Assembly: GCF_013408985.1 (NCBI RefSeq)
Contig: NZ_JACBZT010000001.1
Coordinates: forward strand, 2,480,001 to 2,544,000
Origin: Petropleomorpha daqingensis
GTDB lineage: Bacteria > Actinomycetota > Actinomycetes > Mycobacteriales > Geodermatophilaceae
DNA: 64,000 bases
Direction: 5' to 3'
The notes under the pieces were generated by a model. It ran no database searches, was not told the origin of the DNA, and saw only the letters and a program-made list of their open reading frames with translations. Positions 15,955 to 24,141 of the stretch are shown here, in pieces. Both the position numbers and the translations under genes were made by a program. Within the stretch, counting starts at the first letter, position 1. Every line of letters begins with the position of its first letter.

Positions 15955-16979
15955 GCGTGTGTTCGACGGCGGCGGGACAGCGCGTCGAGCAGTGCGATGA
16001 GCAGCAGCGGGACGACGGTCCAGACGCCGAGCACGACCCAGGCCCGGGCGACGCCGTCGTCCTGGAAGTACAGCGCGCCCCGCAGTGCGCGGACGGTCAC
16101 GCCGTTGGGGAGGACGGCGGGCAGCGGCTGCATCCACGGCGGGAGGAACTCGGCCGGCAGCTGACCGGTGCTGGTGGCGTTGCCGATGATCACCAGCCCG
16201 ATCGCGGTGAGGATCTGCCCCGCCGAGCCGAAGACCCGGAACAGCAGGGCGGCGGTCGCGGCGCAGGCGGTGGCGAGCAGCGCCACCAGGCCGAACACCA
16301 GGAAGAACCCCGCCGGCACGGCGGCGTAGACGCCGTCGATCAGCCAGGAGGTGAGGGCGCCGGCGAGCACGGCGAAGAGGACGACGCTGACGATCCGGTA
16401 GCGAAGCAGCATCTGCGGGGCCGCCGCGAAGCTGGCGACGCCGAACAGGAATCCGCCCAGGACCACGCCGAACCCGCCGTAGAAGATCGTCAGCCCGCGG
16501 GTGTCGCCGGGCACCAGGGGAGAGAGGTCGTGCTGCTGCGCGGGGGCGCCGAGCTGCTCCTCGACCGGCTGGAACGCCTGCGTGACGGTCATGGTGACCG
16601 CCTGGGTGTTCGCGCCGGCGATCAGCAGCTCCGGCTGCGGGGTGTCGACCACGAGGGCGCCGAAGACCTCCCGGCGTCGGACCGCCTCGGCGGCCGCGGC
16701 CGCGTCGGGCAGCTGCCGCAGCGCGAACTGCGAGGGGTCCACCGCCGCCCGGGCCTGCTCCACCTGCTGCGCTGAGCCGACCACCGCGAGCGGCAGGTGG
16801 TGGGGAACGGGGTCGTGGAACGCGGCCGTGTAGAGGGCCACGAACGCGACGCCGTTGATCGTCGCCGCGAGCGCGGGGACGACGATCCCGCGCAGCACCG
16901 CGCGTCCGCGCGAGCCCTGCGAACGCTCGGTCTCCGCACCCGGCCGCGCCGGTCCCGGTGGTCCCGCCAGGCCGCCCAC
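15951..16979 (-). CDS. YhgE/Pip-like (DUF3533-type) membrane protein
   Basis: A 342-residue protein. After a short basic cytoplasmic tail comes one helix (VVPALAATINGVAFVALYTAAF), a ~150-residue outside domain (PLAVVGSAQQVEQARAAVDP, GALVVDTPQPELLIAGA) and then five or six helices from about residue 185. This one-plus-five layout with an outer domain matches YhgE/Pip and ABC-2-like permeases of the DUF3533 type. GTG 16979 is supported by GGGAGG 5 bases upstream. No ATPase is adjacent in the same transcript, although the DrrAB operon follows after 64 bp. The role is unknown; relatives include phage receptors and type VII secretion-linked proteins. Confidence 0.72.
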   Translation of the reverse strand: MGGLAGPPGPARPGAETERSQGSRGRAVLRGIVVPALAATINGVAFVALYTAAFHDPVPHHLPLAVVGSAQQVEQARAAVDPSQFALRQLPDAAAAAEAVRRREVFGALVVDTPQPELLIAGANTQAVTMTVTQAFQPVEEQLGAPAQQHDLSPLVPGDTRGLTIFYGGFGVVLGGFLFGVASFAAAPQMLLRYRIVSVVLFAVLAGALTSWLIDGVYAAVPAGFFLVFGLVALLATACAATAALLFRVFGSAGQILTAIGLVIIGNATSTGQLPAEFLPPWMQPLPAVLPNGVTVRALRGALYFQDDGVARAWVVLGVWTVVPLLLIALLDALSRRRRTHA

Positions 16980-17095
16980 GGGCGCCTCCCGTCCTGTGCT
17001 CGCACGTCGCGCGGCAGGACCCGGCTTCCCCCACCCTCAGCGATCCTGCGTCGGCGGTGCGCATCCCGCCCGTCGGGACGGCGCGGCCGGCGGAG

Positions 17096-17908
17096 ATGAT
17101 CGGCGACGTGCCCACCCTGATCACGGACGCCGACGACCCCCGGGTGGCCGACTTCCGGGATCTCGTGTCGGGCGACCGGCGACCCGGCACACCGCGGGGG
17201 ACCGGGCCGGTGATCGTGGAGGGCGTGCCGGCGGTGCAGCGGCTGCTGGCCTCGCCCTACCGGGTGCGGGCGGTGTTCGGCGTCCCGGGGCGGGTCGGCG
17301 CGCTGGACCTGCCCGACGACGTCCCGGCCTACGAGGCGGACAAGTGGCTGCTCTCGGAGATCATCGGCTTCCGGCTGACCCGCGGGGTGCTCGCGTCGGC
17401 CGACCGCCGTCCGCCCACCGCGCTCGACGAGTTGCTGACCGGGCCCGACCCGGCGGCGCCGCGCCGGCTGGCGGTGCTGGAGGCGCTCAACGACGCGGAG
17501 AACCTGGGCTCGATCGCGCGGTCGGCGGTGGCGCTGGGGGTCGACGGGCTGCTGCTCGACCCGCGCTGCGCCGATCCGCTGTACCGCCGTTCGGTGCGGG
17601 TCTCGATGGGGCACGTGCTGGCGCTGCCGTTCGCTGTGCTGGGTGAGTGGCCGGGCGGGCTGGACCGGCTGCACGAGGCCGGCTACCTGACCGTCGCGCT
17701 CACCCCGGCGGACGACGCGGTCGACCTGACCTCGCTCGACCCGCGCGAGCACCCGCGGACGGCGGTGCTGCTCGGCGCGGAGGGGCCGGGGCTGACCGCG
17801 CAGGCGCAGGCCGCGGCGCGGGTGCGGGCGCGGATCCCGATGCGCGAGGGCGTCGATTCCCTGGGGGTGGCCGCGGCGGCGGCGATCGCGTTCACCCTCC
17901 TGCGGTGA
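17096..17908 (+). CDS. TrmH/SpoU-family RNA 2'-O-methyltransferase
   Basis: A 270-residue SPOUT-class enzyme that methylates ribose in tRNA or rRNA using SAM. An N-terminal substrate-binding domain (VIVEGVPAVQRLLASPYRVRAV) precedes the knotted catalytic domain. Motif 1 is EALNDAENLGSIARSAVALG (Asn and Arg), motif 2 is TAVLLGAEGPGLT and motif 3 is IPMREGVDSLGVAAAAAI, all intact. The ATG at 17096 directly follows GGCGGAG; GTG 17108 (VPTLITDADDP) is an equally plausible start. It corresponds to Rv0881 in the mycobacterial order, next to the same small membrane protein. The RNA target is unknown. Confidence 0.92.
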   Translation: MIGDVPTLITDADDPRVADFRDLVSGDRRPGTPRGTGPVIVEGVPAVQRLLASPYRVRAVFGVPGRVGALDLPDDVPAYEADKWLLSEIIGFRLTRGVLASADRRPPTALDELLTGPDPAAPRRLAVLEALNDAENLGSIARSAVALGVDGLLLDPRCADPLYRRSVRVSMGHVLALPFAVLGEWPGGLDRLHEAGYLTVALTPADDAVDLTSLDPREHPRTAVLLGAEGPGLTAQAQAAARVRARIPMREGVDSLGVAAAAAIAFTLLR

Positions 17909-17936
17909 GCCACTGGTCGGAACGGTGCCGTACCGC

Positions 17937-17942
17937 TACGGT
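17937..17942 (+). promoter_or_regulatory. Probable -10 element of a leaderless promoter
   Basis: TACGGT fits TAnnnT and stands 6 bases before ATG 17949, with no Shine-Dalgarno sequence near that ATG. CTGGTC at 17913-17918 could be a weak -35 with an 18-bp spacer. Confidence 0.4.
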
Positions 17943-17948
17943 CCGCGC

Positions 17949-18155
17949 ATGCCGCTGTGGGCGTGGTTCCTCGTGGGTGTCGCGGTCGTGCTGGTCCCGA
18001 TGTGGCTGCACGACCGGCGCGCGCAGTCGCGCGGGTCGCGGCTCAACGACCCGGGCTCGATGGCGCGCGGCGTGACCACGCCGCAGGGCGACCCCGAGGC
18101 GCACCGGGGGGCGATGCAGCCCGAGCGCTGGGGCGGCGGCTTCGGCAACGTCTGA
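17949..18155 (+). CDS. Small membrane protein, 68 residues
   Basis: One transmembrane helix at the very N-terminus (LWAWFLVGVAVVLVPMWL) is followed by a basic, polar tail ending in EAHRGAMQPERWGGGFGNV. The position after the TrmH-type gene matches mycobacterial Rv0882, a small conserved transmembrane protein of unknown role. The start at ATG 17949 fits a leaderless transcript; GTG 17925 is an alternative but would place residues MPYRYGPR before the helix. Confidence 0.68.
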   Translation: MPLWAWFLVGVAVVLVPMWLHDRRAQSRGSRLNDPGSMARGVTTPQGDPEAHRGAMQPERWGGGFGNV

Positions 18156-18194
18156 GGTCACCCGTCGGTCGCGATCCGCTGCCACTCGCGCGGG

Positions 18195-18623
18195 GTGAGG
18201 CACCGCGCGGTCGGGTTCACCTGGGAGCAGTGGAACTACGCCTTCACGAACGCCTTCGACGAGGACGAGTCCCGGCGGCTGTACGAGCGGTACGCCATCC
18301 CGGCGTCGGGCGGGATCCTCTGGAATTCGGTCCTGGCCAACCTGATGCCCGGTCCGCAGGATGCGCACGTGGACTACGGCAACGACGCGCGACCACCACT
18401 GCTGTTCGTCTCCGGCGGGGAGGACCACATCATGCCGCCGAGCGTCCAGCGGTCGAACGCCCACCACTACCACGGCGACACCGTCACCGAGGTGCGCGAA
18501 TACCCGGGCTACGCCCACCTCCTGCCGGCGCAGGAAGGGTGGGAGCGGATCGCCGACGAGGTGCTCGAGTGGGCGCTGGCGCACGCCGGCGGTTCTCGCT
18601 CGCAGGTCGCCGGGGCGTCGTGA
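18195..18623 (+). pseudogene. Alpha/beta hydrolase remnant lacking the nucleophile half
   Basis: This frame encodes only the C-terminal ~130 residues of an alpha/beta hydrolase. The cap region FTWEQWNYAFTNAFDEDES, the strand PLLFVSGGEDHIMPPSV with the acid residue, and YPGYAHLLPAQEGW with the catalytic His are intact. The N-terminal half with the GxSxG nucleophile elbow and oxyanion hole is absent, and the 39 bases upstream do not encode it. It therefore looks like a 5'-deleted gene. It still overlaps the next gene by GTGA, so translation may persist for coupling. Confidence 0.65.
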
Positions 18624-19423
18624 CCCGGGCGCGGCTGGGCTTGCGGCTCACCCACGTCGGTGGGCCGACGCTGCTGATCGAGTACGGCAGCTGGCGGCTG
18701 CTGACCGACCCGACCTTCGACCCGCCCGGACGGCGGTACTCGTTCGGCTGGGGGACCGGCTCCCGCAAGGTCGCCGGACCGGCGGTGCCGGCCCACGACC
18801 TGCTGCCGGTCGATGCGGTGCTGCTCAGCCACGACCACCACGCCGACAACCTCGACGACGCCGGCCGTGAGCTGCTGGGGTCGGTCCCGGTCGTCGTCAC
18901 GACGGCGTCCGGGGCCGCCCGGCTCGGCGGTGGCGCGCGCGGGCTGCGCCCGTGGGAGCGCACCACCCTCCACGTCGCCGACCGGCTCCCGCTCGAGGTC
19001 ACGGCCACCCCGGCGCGGCACGGTCCGCCGCTGTCCCGGCCGATCGTGGGGGACGTCGTCGGCTTCGCCCTCCGTGAGGAGGGCCAGGACGACGGCGTCC
19101 TGTGGATCTCCGGCGACACCGTGCTCTTCGACGGCGTCCGCCAGGTCGCCGAGCGACTGCGGGTCGACACGGCGGTGCTGCACCTGGGCCGCGTCCGCTT
19201 CGGTCTCACCGGCCCGGTCCGCTACTCGATGACCGGCCGGGAAGCCGTCGAGGTCTGCCGGCTCACGGGCGCACGGACCGTCGTCCCCGTGCACTACGAG
19301 GGCTGGAGCCACTTCTCCCAAGGCCGGGACGGCGTCGAGCACGACCTGGCCGACGCTCCCGAGGACGTCCGCCGCCGGTTCCGGTGGCTGCCGATCGGAG
19401 TGCGGACCGAGCTGGACGCCTGA
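18620..19423 (+). CDS. MBL-fold metal-dependent hydrolase (UlaG/RomA-like)
   Basis: A 267-residue metallo-beta-lactamase-fold protein. The zinc motif reads LLSHDHHADNLDD (an HxHxxDxxD variant: His-Asp-His-His-Ala-Asp). Further metal ligands are expected in ATPARHGPP, WISGDTVLFDG and VPVHYEGWSHF. The N-terminus HVGGPTLLIEYGSWRLLTDPTF is typical of the L-ascorbate-6-phosphate lactonase-like/RomA group, whose substrates vary widely. GTG 18620 overlaps the preceding hydrolase remnant by 4 bp, so the two were once an operon. The stop is followed by a short CCGGG/CCCGG hairpin at 19424-19439. Confidence 0.9.
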   Translation: MTRARLGLRLTHVGGPTLLIEYGSWRLLTDPTFDPPGRRYSFGWGTGSRKVAGPAVPAHDLLPVDAVLLSHDHHADNLDDAGRELLGSVPVVVTTASGAARLGGGARGLRPWERTTLHVADRLPLEVTATPARHGPPLSRPIVGDVVGFALREEGQDDGVLWISGDTVLFDGVRQVAERLRVDTAVLHLGRVRFGLTGPVRYSMTGREAVEVCRLTGARTVVPVHYEGWSHFSQGRDGVEHDLADAPEDVRRRFRWLPIGVRTELDA

Positions 19424-19447
19424 CCGGGCGACTTCCCGGGTCGGGTC

Positions 19448-19933
19448 TCAGCCCCGGACGAGGGAGCGGGCCCGCCAGACCACGCCGAGGCCGGGGTTCT
19501 CCGGCGGACCCGGATCGACCCGCTCCACGCGGTAGCCCTCGCGCTCGTAGAACGCGCCGGCGCGCTCGTTGGCCGCGAAGTGCTCGATGGACAGCCGCTC
19601 GACGGCGGCCGGGAGCCGGCCGATCAGGGCGTCGAGCAGCCGGACGCCCAACCCCCGGCCGCGCTGCTCGGGGGAGACGTAGAGCTTGTAGACGACGTGG
19701 TCGCGACCGAGCTGCCCGACGCCGACGACCTGCCCGTCGGCCTCGGCGACGACCACGAGACCCGCGGCCACGGCCGCGCCGATCGCGCGCTCGTTCCACC
19801 AGTCGCGCACCTGCGCGTCCGCGGCGGCCGCACCGATCAGCGGCGTGTAGTGCGGCCGGATGTGCTGCTCGCCGAACGCGCAGACGGCGGTGACGTCGTC
19901 CGGCCCGGCATCCCGGACGACGGGGTCAGCCAC
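19448..19933 (-). CDS. GNAT-family N-acetyltransferase
   Basis: A 161-residue acetyltransferase. The acetyl-CoA-binding core is YKLYVSPEQRGRGLGVRLLD, which contains the Q/R-x-x-G-x-G/A loop, and the C-terminal AANERAGAFYEREGYRVER matches the final beta-bulge region. An N-terminal VRDAGPDDVTAVCAFGEQHI opens the fold. GTG 19933 overlaps the stop of the general stress protein gene by 8 bp, so the two are co-transcribed. The acceptor substrate cannot be inferred. Confidence 0.9.
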   Translation of the reverse strand: MADPVVRDAGPDDVTAVCAFGEQHIRPHYTPLIGAAAADAQVRDWWNERAIGAAVAAGLVVVAEADGQVVGVGQLGRDHVVYKLYVSPEQRGRGLGVRLLDALIGRLPAAVERLSIEHFAANERAGAFYEREGYRVERVDPGPPENPGLGVVWRARSLVRG

Positions 19934-20399
19934 GCAGCGAGAAGCGGGCCAGCATCGCCCGCGCCTCCTCGGCGTGCGCCGGGCTGCACATGACGTCGTA
20001 GCGGCTGGCCACGATCTGGCTGGTGCTGGTGAAGTCGCGCTTGCCCTGGGTGGCCCGGTAGCCCATCCAGCCGAACAGGGCACCGAACACCAGGCCGATG
20101 CCCAGCCCGAGGAGCAGCGAGCCGATCCACGCCGTCCCGCTGGTGGAGAAGATGCCCAGCAGCAGGCCGACGAACAGACCCCACCAGGCACCCCCGGCCG
20201 CCCCGGCCGCGATCGCGCGGCCCTGGGTGAGCCGGCCGGTGACCCGCTCGATCATGCGCAGGTCCGAGCCGATGATCGTCACGTTCTCGACGGCGAACTT
20301 CTCGTCGGAGAGGTAGTCCACCGCCGCCTGCGCCTGCTCGTAGCTGTCGTAGGACCCGACCTGGACGCCGCCGAGCGGCATCGACACCGACATCGCCAT
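19926..20399 (-). CDS. General stress protein with YflT-like domain
   Basis: A 157-residue protein. Residues 10-50 (VGSYDSYEQAQAAVDYLSDE, then NVTIIGSDLRMIERVTGRL) form the YflT/GSP17M fold found in bacterial heat- or general-stress proteins. Two membrane helices follow (GAAGGAWWGLFVGLLLGIF and IGSLLLGLGIGLVFGALFGWM). The C-terminal IVASRYDVMCSPAHAEEARA completes the domain. Its biochemical role is not established. It lies downstream of the ABC exporter operon after a palindrome and leads an operon with the GNAT gene. Confidence 0.88.
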   Translation of the reverse strand: MAMSVSMPLGGVQVGSYDSYEQAQAAVDYLSDEKFAVENVTIIGSDLRMIERVTGRLTQGRAIAAGAAGGAWWGLFVGLLLGIFSTSGTAWIGSLLLGLGIGLVFGALFGWMGYRATQGKRDFTSTSQIVASRYDVMCSPAHAEEARAMLARFSLRG

Positions 20400-20447
20400 G
20401 CCTGACCAACTCCTCCGGTGGGACTGCCGTTCCCCAGTGTGGCCCGC

Positions 20448-20468
20448 AGGGCGTGTCTGACACGCCCT
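20448..20468 (-). terminator. 21-bp palindrome at the end of the ABC exporter operon
   Basis: AGGGCGTGTC (20448-20457) and GACACGCCCT (20459-20468) are exact inverse complements around a single central T. The element begins inside the stop codon of the second ABC exporter gene and ends 49 bases before the next gene on the same strand. It could stop transcription of the exporter or act as an operator for the stress protein gene. A one-base loop is too tight for a perfect RNA hairpin, so some inner pairs must open. Confidence 0.5.
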
Positions 20469-22287
20469 AGACCAGGCTGTCGGCCCAGGCGCGGTGCAGA
20501 TCGGCGAACCTGCCGACCCCGGCGACCAGCTCGCCGGGAGAGCCGTCCTCCACGATCCGGCCGTCGTCCATGACCAGCACCCGGTCGGCGATCTCCACGG
20601 TGGAGAGCCGGTGGGCGATGATCAGCGCCGTCCGGTCGGCCAGCAGGGTCTGCAGCGCGTGCTGCACCAGCCGCTCGCTGGGCACGTCCAGCGAGCTGGT
20701 GGCCTCGTCGAGGATGAGCAGCGCCGGGTCGGCGAGGAACGCGCGGGCGAAGCTGACCAGCTGCCGCTGGCCGGCCGACAGCCGACCGCCGCGCTTGCTG
20801 ACGTCGGTGTCGTAGCCCTCGGGCAGCGCGGCGATGAAGCCGTGCGCGCCGATCGCCCGGGCGGCGTCCTCGATCTGCGACCGCGTGGCGCCGGGCCGGC
20901 CGAAGGCGATGTTGTCGGCCACCGTGCCGGAGAACAGGAAGCTCTCCTGGGTGACCATGACCACCGCCCGGCGCAGGTCGGCGTCGGCCAGCCGGCGCAG
21001 CGGGACGCCGTCGAGCCGGACCTCGCCGCCGACCGGGTCGTAGAACCGCGCGGCCAGCCGCGCCAGCGTCGACTTGCCCGCGCCGGTCGCGCCCACCAGG
21101 GCGACCGTCTGCCCGGCCGGCACGCGCAGGTCCAGCGACGGCAGCACGGTCCGGTCGGTGTAGCCGAAGGTCACGCCGTCGAAGACCAGTTCGCCGTGCG
21201 GCTCCTGGAGCCGGATCGGGTTCTCCGGCTCGGGGACCGTCGGCACCTCCTCCAGGACGCCGGACAGCTTCTCCAGCGCCGCCGTCGCCGACTGGTATGA
21301 GTTGTAGAACATGGCGACGTCCTGCAGCGGGTCGAAGAACCGGCGCAGGTAGAGCAGGAAGCTGACCAGCGTGCCGACGGCGAGCTCGCCGTCGAGCACC
21401 CGCAGCGAGCCGTAGGCGAGCACCGCGACGGTGACCAGGTTGCCGATCAGCGTCACGGCGGGCACGAAGACCGCGATCAGCCAGAACGCGCGGTTGTGCG
21501 CGAGCCGGTTGTCCTCGTTGAGCGCGCCGTGCAGCGCGTCGTTGCGCCGCTCCCGGCGGAACGCCTGCACCGCCCGGATGCCGCCGAAGGTCTCGGTGAA
21601 CTGCACGATCAGCGCGGCGATCGTCTCGCGGGTGCGCCGGTAGGCCGCGGTCGAGTGCTTCTGGAACCAGCGCACGACCAGGTACAGCGGCGCGAACCCG
21701 ATCAGCACGACCAACCCGAGCGGGAGGTCGAGCACGAGCAGGAAGACGCCGATGAACAGCACGCTGAAGACGGCGGACAGCAGGTTGTCCAGCCCCTCGT
21801 CGAGCAGCTCGGAGAGCGCCTCGACGTCGCTGGTCAGGCGGCTGATCGTCTTGCCCGACGTGTAGCTCTCGTGGAACGACAGCGGCAGCCGCTGCACGTG
21901 CCGGAACACCCGCCGGCGCAGCTCGAGCAGCACCGCCTGGCCCACCCGGCCCGACCAGGTGATGAACAGGAAGCGCAGACCGGCGTCGGCGAGCGCGGCG
22001 GCCACCATCGCCGCCGCGATGCCGATCAGCGGCCAGACGTTCCCGTGGTCGACGAGGGCCGGCACGGCGACGTCGATCCCCACCCCGATGAGGAACGGGC
22101 CGGCCAGCCACGCCACGTTCTGCGTGGTGATCGTGGCCAGCAGCCCCCACAGCGACCGGCGGTGCGGGCGGGCCAGCTCGCCGAGCAGCCGTCGCGACCG
22201 GGCGCGCAGGAACACGCCCGCGCCGGTGGGCAGCTCGTCGGCGTTCTCGGTCGCGACGCCGCGCCAGCTCTGGTCGGAGGCGGTCAC
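20467..22287 (-). CDS. Heterodimeric ABC exporter, subunit 2
   Basis: A 606-residue half-transporter. Six membrane helices (residues ~55-340) are followed by an ATPase domain: Walker [11 protein letters not shown]-loop [19 protein letters not shown], signature LSAGQRQL (Ala instead of Gly at position 3), Walker [13 protein letters not shown] with catalytic Glu, and H-loop [12 protein letters not shown] 22287 overlaps the partner gene's stop by 4 bp. The pair resembles mycobacterial Rv1272c/Rv1273c and Thermotoga TM287/288-type exporters. The altered signature here pairs with the altered Walker B of subunit 1, which would leave one active and one silent ATP site. The substrate is probably a lipid or drug. 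Confidence 0.93.
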   Translation of the reverse strand: MTASDQSWRGVATENADELPTGAGVFLRARSRRLLGELARPHRRSLWGLLATITTQNVAWLAGPFLIGVGIDVAVPALVDHGNVWPLIGIAAAMVAAALADAGLRFLFITWSGRVGQAVLLELRRRVFRHVQRLPLSFHESYTSGKTISRLTSDVEALSELLDEGLDNLLSAVFSVLFIGVFLLVLDLPLGLVVLIGFAPLYLVVRWFQKHSTAAYRRTRETIAALIVQFTETFGGIRAVQAFRRERRNDALHGALNEDNRLAHNRAFWLIAVFVPAVTLIGNLVTVAVLAYGSLRVLDGELAVGTLVSFLLYLRRFFDPLQDVAMFYNSYQSATAALEKLSGVLEEVPTVPEPENPIRLQEPHGELVFDGVTFGYTDRTVLPSLDLRVPAGQTVALVGATGAGKSTLARLAARFYDPVGGEVRLDGVPLRRLADADLRRAVVMVTQESFLFSGTVADNIAFGRPGATRSQIEDAARAIGAHGFIAALPEGYDTDVSKRGGRLSAGQRQLVSFARAFLADPALLILDEATSSLDVPSERLVQHALQTLLADRTALIIAHRLSTVEIADRVLVMDDGRIVEDGSPGELVAGVGRFADLHRAWADSLV

Positions 22288-24062
22288 GGCAGCACCAGCT
22301 CGCTCTCCTGGGCCAGCAGGTCGCGGTAGGCGGGCACCTCGGCGAGCAGCTCGGAGTGCGGACCGACCGCGGTGATCCGGCCGTCCTGCAGCAGCGCCAC
22401 CCGGTCGGCGAGCAGCACGGTGGAGGGCCGGTGCGCCACCACGAGCGCGGTGGTCTCGGCGAGCACCTCGCGCAGCGCGGCCTCGACCAGCGCCTCGGTG
22501 TGCACGTCGAGGGCCGACAGCGGGTCGTCGAGCACGAGCACCGACGGCCGGCCCAGCACCGCGCGGGCCAGGGCCAGCCGCTGCCGCTGGCCGCCGGACA
22601 GGGACAGGCCCTGCTCGCCGATGCGGGTGTCCAGACCCCACGGCAGGTCGTGCACGAAGCCGGCCTGCGCCACGCGCAGCGCTTCGGCGACGTCGTCGTC
22701 GCTCGCGTCCGGCCGGCCGAGGGTGAGGTTCTCCCGGACGCTCATCGAGAACAGCGTCGCGTCCTCGAACGCCGTGGCGACGACGCGGCGCAGCTGCTCC
22801 AGCGGCAGGTCGCGGACGTCGACGCCGTCCAGGGTGACCCGGCCGGCCGTGACGTCGTAGAGCCGGGGGACCAGGGCGGTGAGCGTCGTCTTGCCCGATC
22901 CGGTGGCGCCGACCAGCGCGACCGTCTCGCCCGGGGCGATGTCGAGCTCGACGCCGTCGAGCACCGGCTCGCGCGAGCCGGGGTAGCGGAAGCCGACGCC
23001 CTCGAGCCGCAGCCGGGCGGGGGAGCCGATCGGCTGCCTGCGGGCCCCGGGCCGGTCGGTGACGGTGATCGGCTCGTCGAGCAGCTCGCCGATGCGGTCG
23101 CAGGCGCTGGCCGCCTCCTGCGCCTGCGCGAACAGGAAGCCCAGCGACAGGATCGGCCAGAGCAGCACGGTGAACAGCGCGACGAACCCGACCAGCCCGC
23201 CGATGGTGAGCGCGCCGGCCTGCACCGCCAGCGCGCCGCCCACCAGGATGACCGCCAGCGTGATCTGCGGGTGGAACTCGAAGACGCACCAGAGCAGCGC
23301 GAGCGTGCGGATCTTGTCCAGCTGCTGGCCGCGCAGCCGCAGCGCTTTGAGGTCGTAGCGGTCGAACACCAGCCGGCTGCGGCCCAGCGACTTGACCACG
23401 CGGATGCCCTGCACGGCCTCCTCGACGTCGGTGGCCAGCTCGCCCTGCTGGTCCTGCACCAGCCGCGACTGCACGTTGTAGCGCTTCTCCCAGCGCAGCC
23501 CGGTCAGGGTCAGCGGCACCGTGGTGAGCAGCACGACCAGGCCGAGCGGCCAGTAGGTGATCAGCAGCAGCACCAGGACGACGCCGCAGGTGATCAGGTT
23601 GACCGCGAGGAAGACGGCGCCGAAGCCGACGAAGCGGCGGATCGTGGACATGTCGCTGGTCGCGCGGGAGAGCAGCTGGCCCGACGCCCACCGGTCGTGG
23701 AAGGCGACCGGCAGCCGCTGCAGCCGCTCGTACAGCGCCTGCCGCAGGTCGCGCTCGAGCCGCAGGCTGCTCTTGCCCATCGACCAGCGCCGCAGGAAGA
23801 ACAGGCCGGCCTCGGCGACGCCGAACACCAGCGCCAGGGCGAGCAGCGGCCACAGCCCCGCGCGGTCCCCGTGCGCCAGCGGACCGTCGACGATCGCCGC
23901 GGTGACCAGCGGGACGGTCAGCTGGGCCAGCGTCGCGACCAGCGCGGCGCCGAACGTCAGCGCGATCAGGCCGCGGTACGGGCGGGCGAACGGGATCAGC
24001 CGGCGGAGGGCGGAGAGCCTGCCCCGCTCGGGGTGCGGACCGGGAGGGGAGGGATCAGCCAT
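22284..24062 (-). CDS. Heterodimeric ABC exporter, subunit 1
   Basis: A 592-residue half-transporter with six helices (from IALTFGAALVATLAQLTVPL) and an ATPase domain. Walker A GATGSGKTT and signature LSGGQRQRLALARA are canonical. Walker B is LVLDDPLSALD with Asp where the catalytic Glu should be, and the Q-loop reads ATAFEDATLFS (Glu instead of Gln). These changes define the degenerate site of asymmetric exporters. The H-loop VVAHRPSTV is kept. Upstream on this strand, TAGCCT (24078-24073) is a likely -10, and GTTTC-G-GAAAC at 24105-24115 may be an operator. Confidence 0.93.
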   Translation of the reverse strand: MADPSPPGPHPERGRLSALRRLIPFARPYRGLIALTFGAALVATLAQLTVPLVTAAIVDGPLAHGDRAGLWPLLALALVFGVAEAGLFFLRRWSMGKSSLRLERDLRQALYERLQRLPVAFHDRWASGQLLSRATSDMSTIRRFVGFGAVFLAVNLITCGVVLVLLLITYWPLGLVVLLTTVPLTLTGLRWEKRYNVQSRLVQDQQGELATDVEEAVQGIRVVKSLGRSRLVFDRYDLKALRLRGQQLDKIRTLALLWCVFEFHPQITLAVILVGGALAVQAGALTIGGLVGFVALFTVLLWPILSLGFLFAQAQEAASACDRIGELLDEPITVTDRPGARRQPIGSPARLRLEGVGFRYPGSREPVLDGVELDIAPGETVALVGATGSGKTTLTALVPRLYDVTAGRVTLDGVDVRDLPLEQLRRVVATAFEDATLFSMSVRENLTLGRPDASDDDVAEALRVAQAGFVHDLPWGLDTRIGEQGLSLSGGQRQRLALARAVLGRPSVLVLDDPLSALDVHTEALVEAALREVLAETTALVVAHRPSTVLLADRVALLQDGRITAVGPHSELLAEVPAYRDLLAQESELVLP

Positions 24063-24141
24063 GGCCCCCCGAGGCTAGGCCGGGGTACTGACGCTGGCGA
24101 ACGAGTTTCGGAAACCCCGCCACCTGCGCCTTTCGGCGGCC

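Noticed and set aside
22288-23853. N-terminal extension of the second ABC exporter frame up to 23853
   Set aside because: It is a shadow of the first ABC gene in a different frame. A GTG at 22287 overlaps the first gene's stop by 4 bp and gives a normal-length half-transporter.
24101-24115. Possible SOS box (CGAACGAGTTTCG) upstream of the ABC exporter
   Set aside because: It does not match the actinobacterial LexA consensus TCGAAC-N4-GTTCGA. The GTTTC-G-GAAAC part may be another operator but is too short to claim.
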